Source of the DNA: Nitrospirillum viridazoti CBAmc
GTDB lineage: Bacteria > Pseudomonadota > Alphaproteobacteria > Azospirillales > Azospirillaceae
Assembly (NCBI RefSeq): GCF_000730165.1
Contig: NZ_CP022110.1
Span: 2,363,501 to 2,427,500 of the forward strand
Direction of reading: 5' to 3'
DNA length: 64,000 nt
Shown here: positions 1 through 7,406 of the stretch, one piece after another
Position numbering within the stretch: the stretch's first letter is position 1
Layout of the letters: each line of letters opens with the position of its first letter
Made by a program: the position numbers and the translations under genes
Notes under the pieces: generated by a model
The model's input: the letters and a program-made list of their open reading frames with translations, nothing else
Database searches by the model: none
Told to the model about the DNA's origin: nothing

Positions 1-1185
1 GCGCAGGTTCGCCCCCCGCAGGTTGGCGCTGCGCAGGCGGGCGCGGGTGAGACGGGCCGGCCATTTGCGGTCCGGCTGCTCGGCGCTTTCCAGCAGGCCC
101 AGGTTGGCGTTCTGCAGGTCGGCGCCGTTCAGGTGGGCGCGCTCGAAATTGGCGCCCCGGGCGTCCACACCCACCAGCACCGCGTCCTGCAAGTCCACGC
201 ACTCCAGATCGGCCATGACCAGGGACGACCCCGTCAGCACCAGGCGGCGGGCCACGGCATAGGCCATCTTAGCCGCCGTCAGGTTACGGCCCGAGAGGGT
301 GAGGCCGCTCAGGTCGCGGCCCGACAGGTCGGCACGGGCACCGGAGCGGCCGGCGGCGGCCACCCAGACGGCATGGTCTTCGACCAGTTCCATCACGGGC
401 CGGGCGCTTTCCCCGCCTTCACCCGGCAGGACGGCACCCTTGCCGCGCAGCCGGCCGATAAGGCTGGATTCCATGATGGCGCCACGGAAGTTGGCGTCTT
501 CGAGGATGGCGTCGTTGAAGATGGCGTCGGTCAAGAGCGCCCCGGCAAAGGAAGTGCCGTGCAGCCTGGTTTCCGACAGGTTGGCGCCCTGCATGTTGGC
601 CCCCTTGAACACGGCGCCGCGCAGGTCGGCGCCCCGAAAATCCACCCCCGCCAGGTTGGCATCGGTGAAGTCGGCGTTCAGGGTCCAGGCGCCACTCATG
701 CGGCTTTCACCCATGTCGGCGCCAACGGCGATGGCGGAGGTCAGATCGGGGATGCGGCCGTCGAAGGTTTCCGGCAGGGGCTTTCCGCCGCGGTAGACGG
801 CCAGCACCGCCTCGCGCACGTCCGCCTCCCGCATGCGGGCCTTGGTCAGGTCGGCGCCGCGCATGCTGACGCCGCGCAGGTCGGATTTCGACAGGTCGGC
901 CTGACGCAGGCAGGCCAGGCGGAAATCGCAGGCGAAAAGGGACGCGTTGCGCAGCCGCGTGCCCACCAGCTGGGCCTGGTCCAGGCGGCTGCCCGTCAGG
1001 TCCGCGTCGGTCAGGTTCAGGGTGGACAGGACGGCGCCCCGCAGGTCGTGCAGGATGAAGGCGAAACGGGCGCCACCGATGCGGCCCTCAATCAGCCGTT
1101 CATGCTTGCGGGCCGCCTCGATGACCTCGGCCGAGGTCACCCGCCGAAATTCGAACCCGTCCTGGTACTGACGTTCAGGATGCAT
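1..1185 (-). CDS. Pentapeptide-repeat protein, N-terminal 395 residues (runs off left edge)
   Basis: Reading the minus strand from ATG at 1185 gives an open frame to the window edge, with no stop. After about 45 non-repeat residues it becomes A(D/N)Lxx pentapeptide repeats (for example ADLTGSRLDQAQLVG, ANLAGVDFRGADLRGAVF), which in this family fold into a right-handed quadrilateral beta-helix. A non-repeat break near residues 145-175 and another around residue 270 (VWVAAAGRSGARADLS) interrupt the helix. The same arrangement, including a WV-x3-G-x-x-GARADLS turn, occurs in the pentapeptide protein at 35862-37214, so the two are probably paralogs. No signal peptide or enzymatic domain is visible, and the function is unknown. 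The SD is weak (GGCTAGG). The C-terminus is outside the window. Confidence 0.85.
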   Translation of the reverse strand, partial: MHPERQYQDGFEFRRVTSAEVIEAARKHERLIEGRIGGARFAFILHDLRGAVLSTLNLTDADLTGSRLDQAQLVGTRLRNASLFACDFRLACLRQADLSKSDLRGVSMRGADLTKARMREADVREAVLAVYRGGKPLPETFDGRIPDLTSAIAVGADMGESRMSGAWTLNADFTDANLAGVDFRGADLRGAVFKGANMQGANLSETRLHGTSFAGALLTDAIFNDAILEDANFRGAIMESSLIGRLRGKGAVLPGEGGESARPVMELVEDHAVWVAAAGRSGARADLSGRDLSGLTLSGRNLTAAKMAYAVARRLVLTGSSLVMADLECVDLQDAVLVGVDARGANFERAHLNGADLQNANLGLLESAEQPDRKWPARLTRARLRSANLRGANLR

Positions 1186-1309
1186 GCAGCCTAGCCACCC
1201 GACTTACCACCATCGCCCTGAAATCAGGGGCGCTGACTACATTGTTGCACCGGGGCCGCGCATTTTAGAAGCGGATTCACCCGGCATTCTGGGAAACAAA
1301 CTATCGTTC

Positions 1310-1570
1310 CTAGGATACAAACTTACGGCAATTCTCAACCATTGTACCGTACAGGGCACGGATCAACTCTGACGGGCGCAGTCGGCCAAAGGGGATGTTT
1401 TCAACCGCGTACTCCACCAGTACTTCCGGGGGCTTGACCGGGACGATCTCAAAACCCGCCTTGCGCAGGCCGTCGACTACAGCTTGGGCCTGCTTGGTAT
1501 AATTTTCGTTAAAGAAGGTTTTGTCCGCGCGCTTGATGGCTTGGGCGATGGTGTCGACGATCTGAGCCAA
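1310..1570 (-). CDS. Small conserved-looking hypothetical protein (86 aa)
   Basis: A short frame starting with TTG at 1570, preceded by an AAAGGA Shine-Dalgarno 9 nt upstream; no in-frame ATG gives a better start. The protein is soluble, with an amphipathic N-terminal helix (AQIVDTIAQAIKRAD), a KAGFEIVPVKPPE strand-turn and a C-terminal helix (PSELIRALYGTMVENCR). I do not recognise a family with certainty. It sits about 45 nt downstream of the Mpo1-like gene on the same strand, so the two may be cotranscribed. The composition looks protein-like (mixed charges, few proline or arginine runs), unlike the shadow frames around it. Confidence 0.6.
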   Translation of the reverse strand: MAQIVDTIAQAIKRADKTFFNENYTKQAQAVVDGLRKAGFEIVPVKPPEVLVEYAVENIPFGRLRPSELIRALYGTMVENCRKFVS

Positions 1571-1614
1571 GGCGGCTTATCCTTTGGTGGCAGGCTTTAA
1601 ACGGCAATGGTCCA

Positions 1615-1956
1615 TCAGCGGCTGACGCCGTGGCGGCGCAACTCGGCCCTCAGCCGGCCGGCCACGAACAGGAAGAACATGCGGAAGTCGCTGATCAGCG
1701 ACCACAGCGGATAGGTGAAGGTTGCGGGCCGGTTGTGTTCCACGAAGAAGTGGCTGATCCAGGCGAAGAGGTAGCCGCATACCGGGGCGGCGGCGAAGTA
1801 GCGCCAATTCCCCGTGACCAAGCCGGCGGCCAGCGCCAGCAGCACAAGGCCGGTGCCCACGAAGTGCCAGGCCCGCGTGGCCGGAAGGGCGTGTTCGCCC
1901 AGATAGAAGGGCCAGAACGCGTCATAGGTGGCGATGCGCGGTTCGTGTGCCGTCAT
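1615..1956 (-). CDS. Mpo1-like / DUF962 small membrane protein
   Basis: A 113-residue protein with the DUF962 (Mpo1-like) pattern: an N-terminal YDAFWPFYLGEH segment, then TRAWHFVGTGL with the conserved histidine, two hydrophobic stretches (about residues 32-65), the ISHFFVEHNRPATF motif and a final SLISDFRMFFLF helix. In yeast, Mpo1 is an Fe-dependent dioxygenase of 2-hydroxy fatty acids that uses such histidines; the substrate of the bacterial homologs is largely unknown. I chose ATG 1956 because GGGAGGGA lies 5 nt upstream and the family begins just before YxxFWPxYLxEH. An upstream ATG at 2025 would add about 23 Cys/Arg-rich residues with no support. Confidence 0.8.
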   Translation of the reverse strand: MTAHEPRIATYDAFWPFYLGEHALPATRAWHFVGTGLVLLALAAGLVTGNWRYFAAAPVCGYLFAWISHFFVEHNRPATFTYPLWSLISDFRMFFLFVAGRLRAELRRHGVSR

Positions 1957-2132
1957 GGTCTTCCCTCCCAGTCTAGACGCCGCCGGCCCGTTCGCGGGGC
2001 GGCACTGACACCTGCGCGCTTGCAAAGCCCGCCGGCCGGCCTTAAGTCTCCGCCGAATTAGACCAGAGCGGCCCCCGCCCCCGCAAGCGGCCCTGCCCCC
2101 TGGTCCCCGCCAGAGATATGAGGAGCATGACC

Positions 2133-3149
2133 ATGGGCTATAAAGTCGCCGTCGTGGGCGCCACGGGCAATGTCGGGCGCGAGATGCTGCAGATTCTGGC
2201 GGAACGGGAATTCCCGGTGAGCGAGGTGGTGGCGTTGGCGTCCGAACGCTCCATCGGGTCGGAAATCAGCTTCGGCGACGACGACCTGCGCGTCCAGGAC
2301 CTGGCCAAGTTCGACTTCACCGGCACCGATATCGTGCTGTCCTCGGCCGGCGCCAAGGTGTCCGCCCAGTTCGCGCCCAAGGCCGCCGCGGCCGGCGCCG
2401 TGGTGATCGACAACACCAGCCACTTCCGCATGGATCCGGACGTGCCCCTGGTGGTGCCGGAGGTGAACCCCGAGGCCATCGCCGGCTACAAGAAGAAGGG
2501 CATCATCGCCAACCCCAACTGCTCCACCATCCAGATGGTGGTGGCGCTGAAGCCCCTGCACGACCTGGCCCGCATCCGCCGCGTGGTGGTGTCGACCTAC
2601 CAGTCCGTGTCGGGCGCGGGCAAGGAAGCGATGGATGAACTGTTCACCCAGACCCGCGCCATCTATGTGAACGACCCCATCGAGAAGAAGCAGTTCACCA
2701 AGCAGATCGCCTTCAACGTCATCCCCCACATCGATGTCTTCATGGAAGACGGCACCACCAAGGAAGAGTGGAAGATGACGGTGGAGACCAAGAAGATCCT
2801 GGACCCGTCCATCAAGGTGACGGCCACCTGCGTACGCGTGCCGGTGTTCATCGCCCATTCCGAGGCGATCAATGTGGAGTTCGAGAACCCCATCAGCGCC
2901 GATGAGGCCCGCGCCGCCCTGCGCCGGGCCAAGGGCGTGTCGCTGATCGACCATCAGGCCGACGAGGGCTATGTCACCCCCGTCGAGGCCGCCGGCGACG
3001 ACCTGGTGTTCGTCAGCCGCGTGCGCGAGGACTACACCGTGGAAAACGGCCTGAACCTGTGGGTCGTCTCCGACAATCTGCGCAAGGGCGCCGCGCTGAA
3101 CGCCGTGCAGATCGCCGAACGGCTGGTGAAGGACCATTTGAAGAAATAA
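2133..3149 (+). CDS. asd: Aspartate-semialdehyde dehydrogenase
   Basis: NADPH-dependent reductive dephosphorylation of aspartyl phosphate to aspartate semialdehyde, the branch point for lysine/diaminopimelate, threonine and methionine. The Rossmann motif VGATGNVGREML is at the N-terminus, the catalytic cysteine is in NPNCSTIQM (about residue 130), and the substrate-binding segments RVPVFIAHSEAINVEF and the C-terminal DNLRKGAALNAVQIAE are present. The length (338 aa) is normal. Three in-frame ATGs occur (2118, 2127, 2133). TGAGGAGC lies 7 nt before 2133 but overlaps or abuts the other two, so 2133 is preferred. The gene is monocistronic, ending in a hairpin shared with the convergent gene at 3230-3757. 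Confidence 0.95.
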   Translation: MGYKVAVVGATGNVGREMLQILAEREFPVSEVVALASERSIGSEISFGDDDLRVQDLAKFDFTGTDIVLSSAGAKVSAQFAPKAAAAGAVVIDNTSHFRMDPDVPLVVPEVNPEAIAGYKKKGIIANPNCSTIQMVVALKPLHDLARIRRVVVSTYQSVSGAGKEAMDELFTQTRAIYVNDPIEKKQFTKQIAFNVIPHIDVFMEDGTTKEEWKMTVETKKILDPSIKVTATCVRVPVFIAHSEAINVEFENPISADEARAALRRAKGVSLIDHQADEGYVTPVEAAGDDLVFVSRVREDYTVENGLNLWVVSDNLRKGAALNAVQIAERLVKDHLKK

Positions 3150-3172
3150 GGCCTGGAAGTCCCGGGCCGGCA

Positions 3173-3209
3173 AAAGGGCGCCGCCTCATTGAGGCCGGCG
3201 CCTTTTTTC
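3173..3209. terminator. Bidirectional intrinsic terminator between asd and the convergent secreted-protein gene
   Basis: A G+C-rich inverted repeat (AAGGGCGCCG-CCTC / GAGG-CCGGCGCCTT with one bulge) flanked by A4 on the left and T6 on the right. It lies between two converging stop codons, so it can serve both strands; the longer T-run favours asd. Confidence 0.75.
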
Positions 3210-3229
3210 ATGGGGTGGGCGAACACCCC

Positions 3230-3757
3230 TCACGACTGCTTGGCCGTCACTTCCAATTCGCAGACAGGGGAGGCCATGCCGCGCGCAGACAGGCGGACAT
3301 GCATACCCTGGGCGTCGCGCACCTTCAGCGTGGTGGCGGCGCCGGCGGCCAAGTCCATGGTGCGGCCGGCCGTGGCCACGGTGCTGTCGGTCAGGATGTA
3401 TTCCAGGGTGCAGCGACGGTTGCCGATGTTGTGGAACAACGCCTCGCCCGGACCGCTGATCTTGAAGCCGAAACTGCGGCCATCGTTGAAATCCATCCGG
3501 CCGGCGCAGGGGCTGCCGGTCCCCACCACGCATTCCACGTCGCGCGGCGGCGCCTTGGCGTTGCCCACCAGGCGGGGATCCCGCAGCAGGGGCTGGTTGG
3601 CGGTCACCGATTCACCGGCGCCGGGCGCGCCATCGGGCTGCCCGGTCCCTTGGGGCGGCGGGGCCACCTGGGCCACGGCGACACCGGCGGTCAGGCAAAG
3701 CAGGGCCGCCGCGTAGAGGGGTGAAAAAGGGGAAGGACGGCGGGTGCGCGACGGCAT
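3230..3757 (-). CDS. Secreted protein of unknown function
   Basis: A 175-residue protein with a clear Sec signal peptide: an Arg-rich start, a hydrophobic core LYAAALLCLTAGVAVAQ and likely cleavage after AVA near residue 29. A Pro/Gly-rich linker follows, then a compact domain with four cysteines (ECVVGTGSPC, RRCTLEY, PVCELEV) that could form two disulfides in the periplasm. The fold reads as beta-rich, with FGFKISGPGEALFHNIGNRRC suggesting an immunoglobulin-like sandwich. No family is recognised. ATG 3757 has GAGGAG about 10 nt upstream. It converges on asd. Confidence 0.75.
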   Translation of the reverse strand: MPSRTRRPSPFSPLYAAALLCLTAGVAVAQVAPPPQGTGQPDGAPGAGESVTANQPLLRDPRLVGNAKAPPRDVECVVGTGSPCAGRMDFNDGRSFGFKISGPGEALFHNIGNRRCTLEYILTDSTVATAGRTMDLAAGAATTLKVRDAQGMHVRLSARGMASPVCELEVTAKQS

Positions 3758-3962
3758 CGGGGAACGGCTCCTCGTGGCAATGGACCGCGCCCTTGCGGAA
3801 AGGGGCGGCGGCCTGTCCTAGGGGTAGCCCCGCGGCGGCCTGTCGGCAAGCCGCAAGACACGGGACATAGGGACGCAAACCCTGTTACCACGCGGGGATG
3901 GCGACCAGCCGTCGCCGCCGTCACACTATAGCCCCACCCGTTCTTTTTTGTGAGCCTCCACC

Positions 3963-4862
3963 ATGCCCGCATCCGTCCGCCCCCGCCGCTCCGCCCTATA
4001 CATGCCCGGATCCAACGCCCGCGCGCTGGAAAAGGCCAGGGAGCTGGACGCCGACGTGCTGATCCTGGACCTGGAGGACGCGGTGGCGCCGGACGCCAAG
4101 GAGCAGGCCCGCGCGCAGGTGCTGGCCGCCGTCGCCGCCGGTGGCTTCGGCCGGCGCGAGGTGCTGATCCGCACCAACGGCCTGGATACGCCCTGGGGCC
4201 ATGCCGACCTGGCGGCAGCCGCCCGGTCGGGAGCCCATGGGGTGCTGATCCCCAAGGTGGAGTCGGATGAGGCGGTGCGACAGGCTGACCGGCTGCTGGC
4301 CGCCCATGGCGCGCCTCGGGAGCTTGCCCTGTGGGTCATGATGGAAACGGCGCTGGGCATGCTGAACGCCAAGGAGATCGCTGCTGCCTCCCCCCGGCTG
4401 GCCGGCCTGGTGCTGGGCACCTCGGACCTGGCCAAGGAACTGCACGCCCACCACACACCCCTGCGCCTGCCCATGATCACGGCCTTGGGCCTGTGCCTGC
4501 TGGCGGCCCGCGCCCATGGCCTCGCTATCCTGGACGGCGTGCACCTGGACCTGGACGACGAGGCCGGCCTGGAGGCCAGTTGCCGCCAGGGGGTGGAACT
4601 GGGCTTCGACGGCAAGACCCTGATCCATCCCAAGCAGCTGGCCGCCGCCAACGCGGCCTTCGCCCCCGACGCTGCCTCCCTGGACCGCGCCCGCCGCATC
4701 ATCGCCGCCCATGCCGAGGCCATGGCCCGGGGCAAGGCCGTGGTGCTGGTGGACGGCCGCCTGGTGGAGGCCCTGCATGTGGCGGAGGCCCACCGCCTGG
4801 TGGCGCTGGCGAAGGCGATTGGGGCAGAAGCGGTCAGCGGCACGGATCTGCCCGCCCCTTAA
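3963..4862 (+). CDS. HpcH/HpaI-aldolase / CitE-like CoA-ester lyase
   Basis: Belongs to the CitE/malyl-CoA lyase superfamily of Mg-dependent TIM-barrel C-C lyases. Visible family motifs are RSALYMPGSN (CoA/phosphate contact arginine), LILDLEDAVAP (metal-binding acidic pair), the RTNG strand, IPKVES, the catalytic-site glutamate in MMETALGMLN, and the C-terminal GFDGKTLIHPKQ. At 299 aa it has the size of stand-alone CitE-like proteins rather than the longer malyl-CoA lyases. No citrate-lyase partner (CitD/CitF) is nearby, so it probably cleaves or hydrolyses a malyl-, citramalyl- or methylmalyl-CoA. The exact substrate cannot be read from sequence. ATG 3963 has only a weak SD. Confidence 0.85.
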   Translation: MPASVRPRRSALYMPGSNARALEKARELDADVLILDLEDAVAPDAKEQARAQVLAAVAAGGFGRREVLIRTNGLDTPWGHADLAAAARSGAHGVLIPKVESDEAVRQADRLLAAHGAPRELALWVMMETALGMLNAKEIAAASPRLAGLVLGTSDLAKELHAHHTPLRLPMITALGLCLLAARAHGLAILDGVHLDLDDEAGLEASCRQGVELGFDGKTLIHPKQLAAANAAFAPDAASLDRARRIIAAHAEAMARGKAVVLVDGRLVEALHVAEAHRLVALAKAIGAEAVSGTDLPAP

Positions 4863-4872
4863 GTCAGGCCGC

Positions 4873-5699
4873 TCAGGTTTCCCCTTTCGTGGCGCGGCGC
4901 TCCACAGTCACCGGCTGGATGGCGTAGCCGCCGAAAGCGGCCAGCGCCGCCCGCATCGTCGACCAGGCCCAGTCCTCGGGCTTGCCGTCGTTCAACCTGA
5001 ACCACCCGATATAGTTCTTGGAATAGCCAGGCTCCCGGAACCCCATTTTGTTCAGCTTGCGGCCCACCGCCGCCGTGATCACGCGGCGCAAGGTTGGGTT
5101 GGCCTCCGCGGACTCGATCTCGCACGGGATGACGGGCTCAGCCGTCTTGCTGCACTGGATGTGAAACTCACCCCAACTGAGAACGACGCCCCGGCGACCA
5201 AGCCCGCTCACCCCCAGCAGCCAGGTGTAGGCGTCACCGATCTCCTTGACGTTTTGCTTGACCAGGACCTCGGCCTTTTCGGCATCCATAGGTATGGATT
5301 TCAAGGGCTTGGGCAGGCGTGACTCATCCTCGTCATCCATGCCCGCGACCTCGCAGTTTTCCTCCAGGTCCTTCTGGGAGCGATCGTTGAACGCGATCTC
5401 CCCGCCGAAGTCGCGGCCGGCGGGATTGCGCGGTGGGCAGGCCACGGCCGGATAGGAACCGGCTTCCGTCATGATATCGGCCAAGGCGACGTCGTAACCA
5501 CCGACCAGCGTGGCGACCATGAAACCGGCCAGCTTAGCGTTCGGCCATTCCGACGGGTCCAGACGCGCGACGAAATTGCCGGTCTTGCGGTCGGAGGCGT
5601 AGCCCAGATCCTTCAGGTTCGCCCGCCGCTTCTTGGTCAAGGCATGCCGCATCCAGGGCTGTCCCCGCGGCCCGGCCGCCTCGCAAGTGATGACCGTCT
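4873..5699 (-). pseudogene. 3' fragment of a secreted-protein gene split by the IS110 element
   Basis: From ITCEAAGPRGQPWMRH to the stop at 4873 this frame matches the intact gene at 7407-8444 (ICEAAGTRGQSWMRH, LTKKRRANLKDLGYASDRKTGNF versus LTKERRAALKELGFAADRQTGNF, SWGEFHIQC versus SWGDFYIQC, GFREPGYSKNYIGWF versus GFLEPGYSLNYAQVF). The first about 34 residues of the open frame (to 5799) are IS110 left-end DNA, not gene sequence. It lacks signal peptide and start, and is therefore a broken paralog. Joining it to the fragment at 7161-7364 after removing 1463 bp restores one uninterrupted frame of 343 codons. No frameshift or internal stop has accumulated, which suggests recent insertion. Confidence 0.88.
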
Positions 5700-5713
5700 T
5701 GTATGAACTCCAC

Positions 5714-5930
5714 TCATCGGGCCGCCTCCTGGTAGGATGGTTGACCTGATAGCCGGGAGAGGGTCGCCGCAGGTCGCTCGAAGTTATGTCTTCGTGCATG
5801 AGATTGGCGCCCTCGCCCGGTGCTTTTTGCCCGGACGGTATCCGGCGGTGTCGTGGCGAGGGGGCGGATGACCGCCCCGATCGGGGCGGTCATCCGCGCA
5901 TGGACAAGCGGGGGCACGAGCACCGGCTCC
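5714..5930 (+). ncRNA. Candidate IS110 bridge RNA (boundaries approximate)
   Basis: This noncoding left end should encode the bridge RNA known from IS110 elements. Four short matches support this. GTCT (5788-5791) equals the end of the left target half. CATGAG (5797-5802) is the reverse complement of core plus right target half (CTCATG). GACGGTATC (5834-5842) is identical to the right element end (7153-7161). ACAAG (5904-5908) is the reverse complement of core plus left element end (CTTGT). Their order (left target guide, right target guide, left donor guide, right donor guide) and polarity are what a two-loop bridge RNA needs. A perfect 34-nt palindrome (5864-5897) would be the hairpin between the donor guides. 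The 5' end is inferred from a junction promoter; the 3' end is a guess. Confidence 0.6.
5864..5897. repeat. 34-bp perfect palindrome inside the IS110 left end
   Basis: Two 17-bp arms (GCGGATGACCGCCCCGA and its exact reverse complement) with no spacer. As RNA it would fold into about 15 G+C-rich pairs capped by a GAUC loop. It has no following T-run, so it is not an ordinary terminator. Its place between the proposed donor guides makes it a likely structural arm of the bridge RNA. Confidence 0.9.
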
Positions 5931-5962
5931 GAGGCTTCCGGCCCATCCGTACGGGAGGCGCC

Positions 5963-7132
5963 ATGCAGTTCGTCGGCATCGACATCGCGTCGGAAACCCA
6001 CGTCTTCGCCGTCATCGACGCGGACGGCACAGTCCTGGTCAAACCCAAGCCGATCGCCGAAGACGCCACCGGGCACAGCACCTTGCTGGCGGCTCTGGCG
6101 CCGCCGGGTGAGGCGCTGGTGGTCATGGAGGCGACCGGGCATTACTGGAAGAACCTGTTCGCCGTGCTGGCCGCCAAGGGCTACGGGGTCGCTCTGATCA
6201 ACCCGCTGCGCACCCACCGCTTCCAAGGCGAGAGCCTGGAGCGCACCAAGACCGACGCCATCGACGCCATCGGCCTTGCCCGCTTCGGCCGTGAGAAGCG
6301 GCCGGCCGCCACCCGGCTCGGCAGCCAGGCCAGCGAGGACCTGCGCGAACTGGTCCGCCACCGCGACCGGCTGCGCCAGGACTTCGACGACCGTGTCCGC
6401 CAACTCCACCGGCTGGTCGATCTCGGCTTCCCGGAATTCCGCCGCTACGTCCGCACCCTCGACAGCATGTTGGCCACCGCAATCCTGGCCGAATATCCAA
6501 CCGCCGAGGCCGTCGCCAAGGCCACACCCCGTCGCCTCGCAAAGCTGCGCTACGATGGCCGCCACGCCGTCGGTGCCGAACTGGCCGACCAACTCATCGC
6601 CGCCGCCAAACGCTCGGTCGGCCAGCACCACGGCACCGCCTACCGCGTCCAGGTCCGCGACGTCTGCCAGGACCTCGACCTGTGGCGCCGCCGCCTCGCC
6701 GAGCGCGACGGCGACATTGCCCGGCTGCTCGATGACCATGAGGTCGGCTCGCTGCTCACCTCCATCGACGGCATCGGACCCGGAACCGCCGCTCGCCTCA
6801 TCGCCGAACTCGGCGACCCCGCACGCTTCGACAGCGCCGCCGCCCTCGCCGCCTATGTCGGGGTGGTCCCGGCCCTGCGACACTCCGGAAAGCGCCGGCC
6901 AAACAGGGCCGCTATCACTGCCATCGGAAACGCCCGCCTGCGCACCGCCTTGTGGATGCCAACACTCACCGCAGTCCGACGAAACCCGTGGCTCAAAGCC
7001 TTCTATGACCGCCTGCGCGCCCAGGGAAAGCCCCCCAAGCTTGCCCTTCTCGCCGCCATGCGAAAGCTTCTCGTCGCCGTCTACGCCGTCGCTAAGGCCC
7101 GAAAGCCCTTCGTGCCAAAGCTCGCTGGCTGA
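5963..7132 (+). CDS. IS110-family transposase/recombinase (DEDD + Ser)
   Basis: A 389-residue recombinase that, guided by the element's bridge RNA, moves a circular intermediate into a new site. The N-terminal RuvC-like DEDD domain shows VGIDIASETHVFAVID (first Asp), VVMEATGHYW (Glu) and RTKTDAIDAIGLARFG (Asp pair). The middle is an arginine-rich coiled coil (about residues 115-240). The C-terminal Transposase_20 domain has SIDGIGPGTAARLIAELGD (helix-hairpin-helix) and YVGVVPALRHSGKRR...AITAIGNARLRTALW with the expected nucleophilic serine region. ATG 5963 is preferred over the longer frame from 5786 because GGGAGG lies 4 nt upstream, the family starts at (V)GIDIA, and the upstream stretch is the bridge-RNA region. 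No frameshift is seen, so it is probably active. Confidence 0.95.
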   Translation: MQFVGIDIASETHVFAVIDADGTVLVKPKPIAEDATGHSTLLAALAPPGEALVVMEATGHYWKNLFAVLAAKGYGVALINPLRTHRFQGESLERTKTDAIDAIGLARFGREKRPAATRLGSQASEDLRELVRHRDRLRQDFDDRVRQLHRLVDLGFPEFRRYVRTLDSMLATAILAEYPTAEAVAKATPRRLAKLRYDGRHAVGAELADQLIAAAKRSVGQHHGTAYRVQVRDVCQDLDLWRRRLAERDGDIARLLDDHEVGSLLTSIDGIGPGTAARLIAELGDPARFDSAAALAAYVGVVPALRHSGKRRPNRAAITAIGNARLRTALWMPTLTAVRRNPWLKAFYDRLRAQGKPPKLALLAAMRKLLVAVYAVAKARKPFVPKLAG

Positions 7133-7160
7133 CAAAAACCCTTGATCAACGTGACGGTAT

Positions 7161-7364
7161 CTCATGGGGCGCCCGCCGGCACTGCACGAACTGGTCGCCG
7201 TCGTGCGCTTCCACCGCAGCGCCGCGCCCATCCATCTGGTCGGCATGCGCCAGGACGGCGACCGCCTTGGCCAATGTCTGCTCAGGCGCTTCCTTCGCCC
7301 GAACTCCTGACGTGAGTCCGAAAGCTATCATCAGGCCTGCGACGACGATCATCACGCCCTTCAT
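7161..7364 (-). pseudogene. 5' fragment of the secreted-protein gene split by IS110
   Basis: It starts at ATG 7364 with a signal peptide (MKGVMIVVAGLMIAFGLTSGVRAKE) and runs through VEAHDGDQFVQCRRAPHE, matching VEVHDGYKFVQCRHMPHQ of the intact paralog at 7407-8444. It then enters IS110 right-end sequence, adds IPSR and stops at 7146. With the fragment at 4873-5699 it forms a gene of about 342 codons, close to the paralog's 345. As it stands it could express only a secreted peptide of about 72 residues. Confidence 0.85.
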
Positions 7365-7406
7365 TGAAATCCCCTTTGATCGGTCTGACCATTAACGAGC
7401 GGGCCA

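Larger units (their letters stand above)
5698..7162 (+). mobile_element. Complete IS110-family insertion sequence (IS621-like ends, CT core)
   Basis: Both ends are fixed by the interrupted gene. Left flank ends GATGACCGT-CT (CT at 5698-5699) and the right end is GACGGTAT-CT (CT at 7161-7162) followed by CATGGGGCG. Collapsing the two CT dinucleotides rebuilds the reading frame seen in the paralog. The element is 1463 bp counting one CT. There are no terminal inverted repeats and no target duplication beyond the CT core, as expected for IS110. It holds one DEDD transposase gene with about 260 bp of noncoding DNA on the left and only about 30 bp on the right, the layout of the IS110 group with a left-end bridge RNA. 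The joined right-left ends (ACGGTATCTTGTAT) closely resemble the IS621 donor core as I remember it. Confidence 0.93.

Noticed and set aside
5864-5897. Palindrome as a transcription terminator
   Set aside because: No T-run follows on either strand.
5786-5962. N-terminal extension of the IS110 transposase
   Set aside because: The frame is open but has no SD, is not family-like, and covers the proposed bridge RNA and palindrome. ATG 5963 has a good SD.
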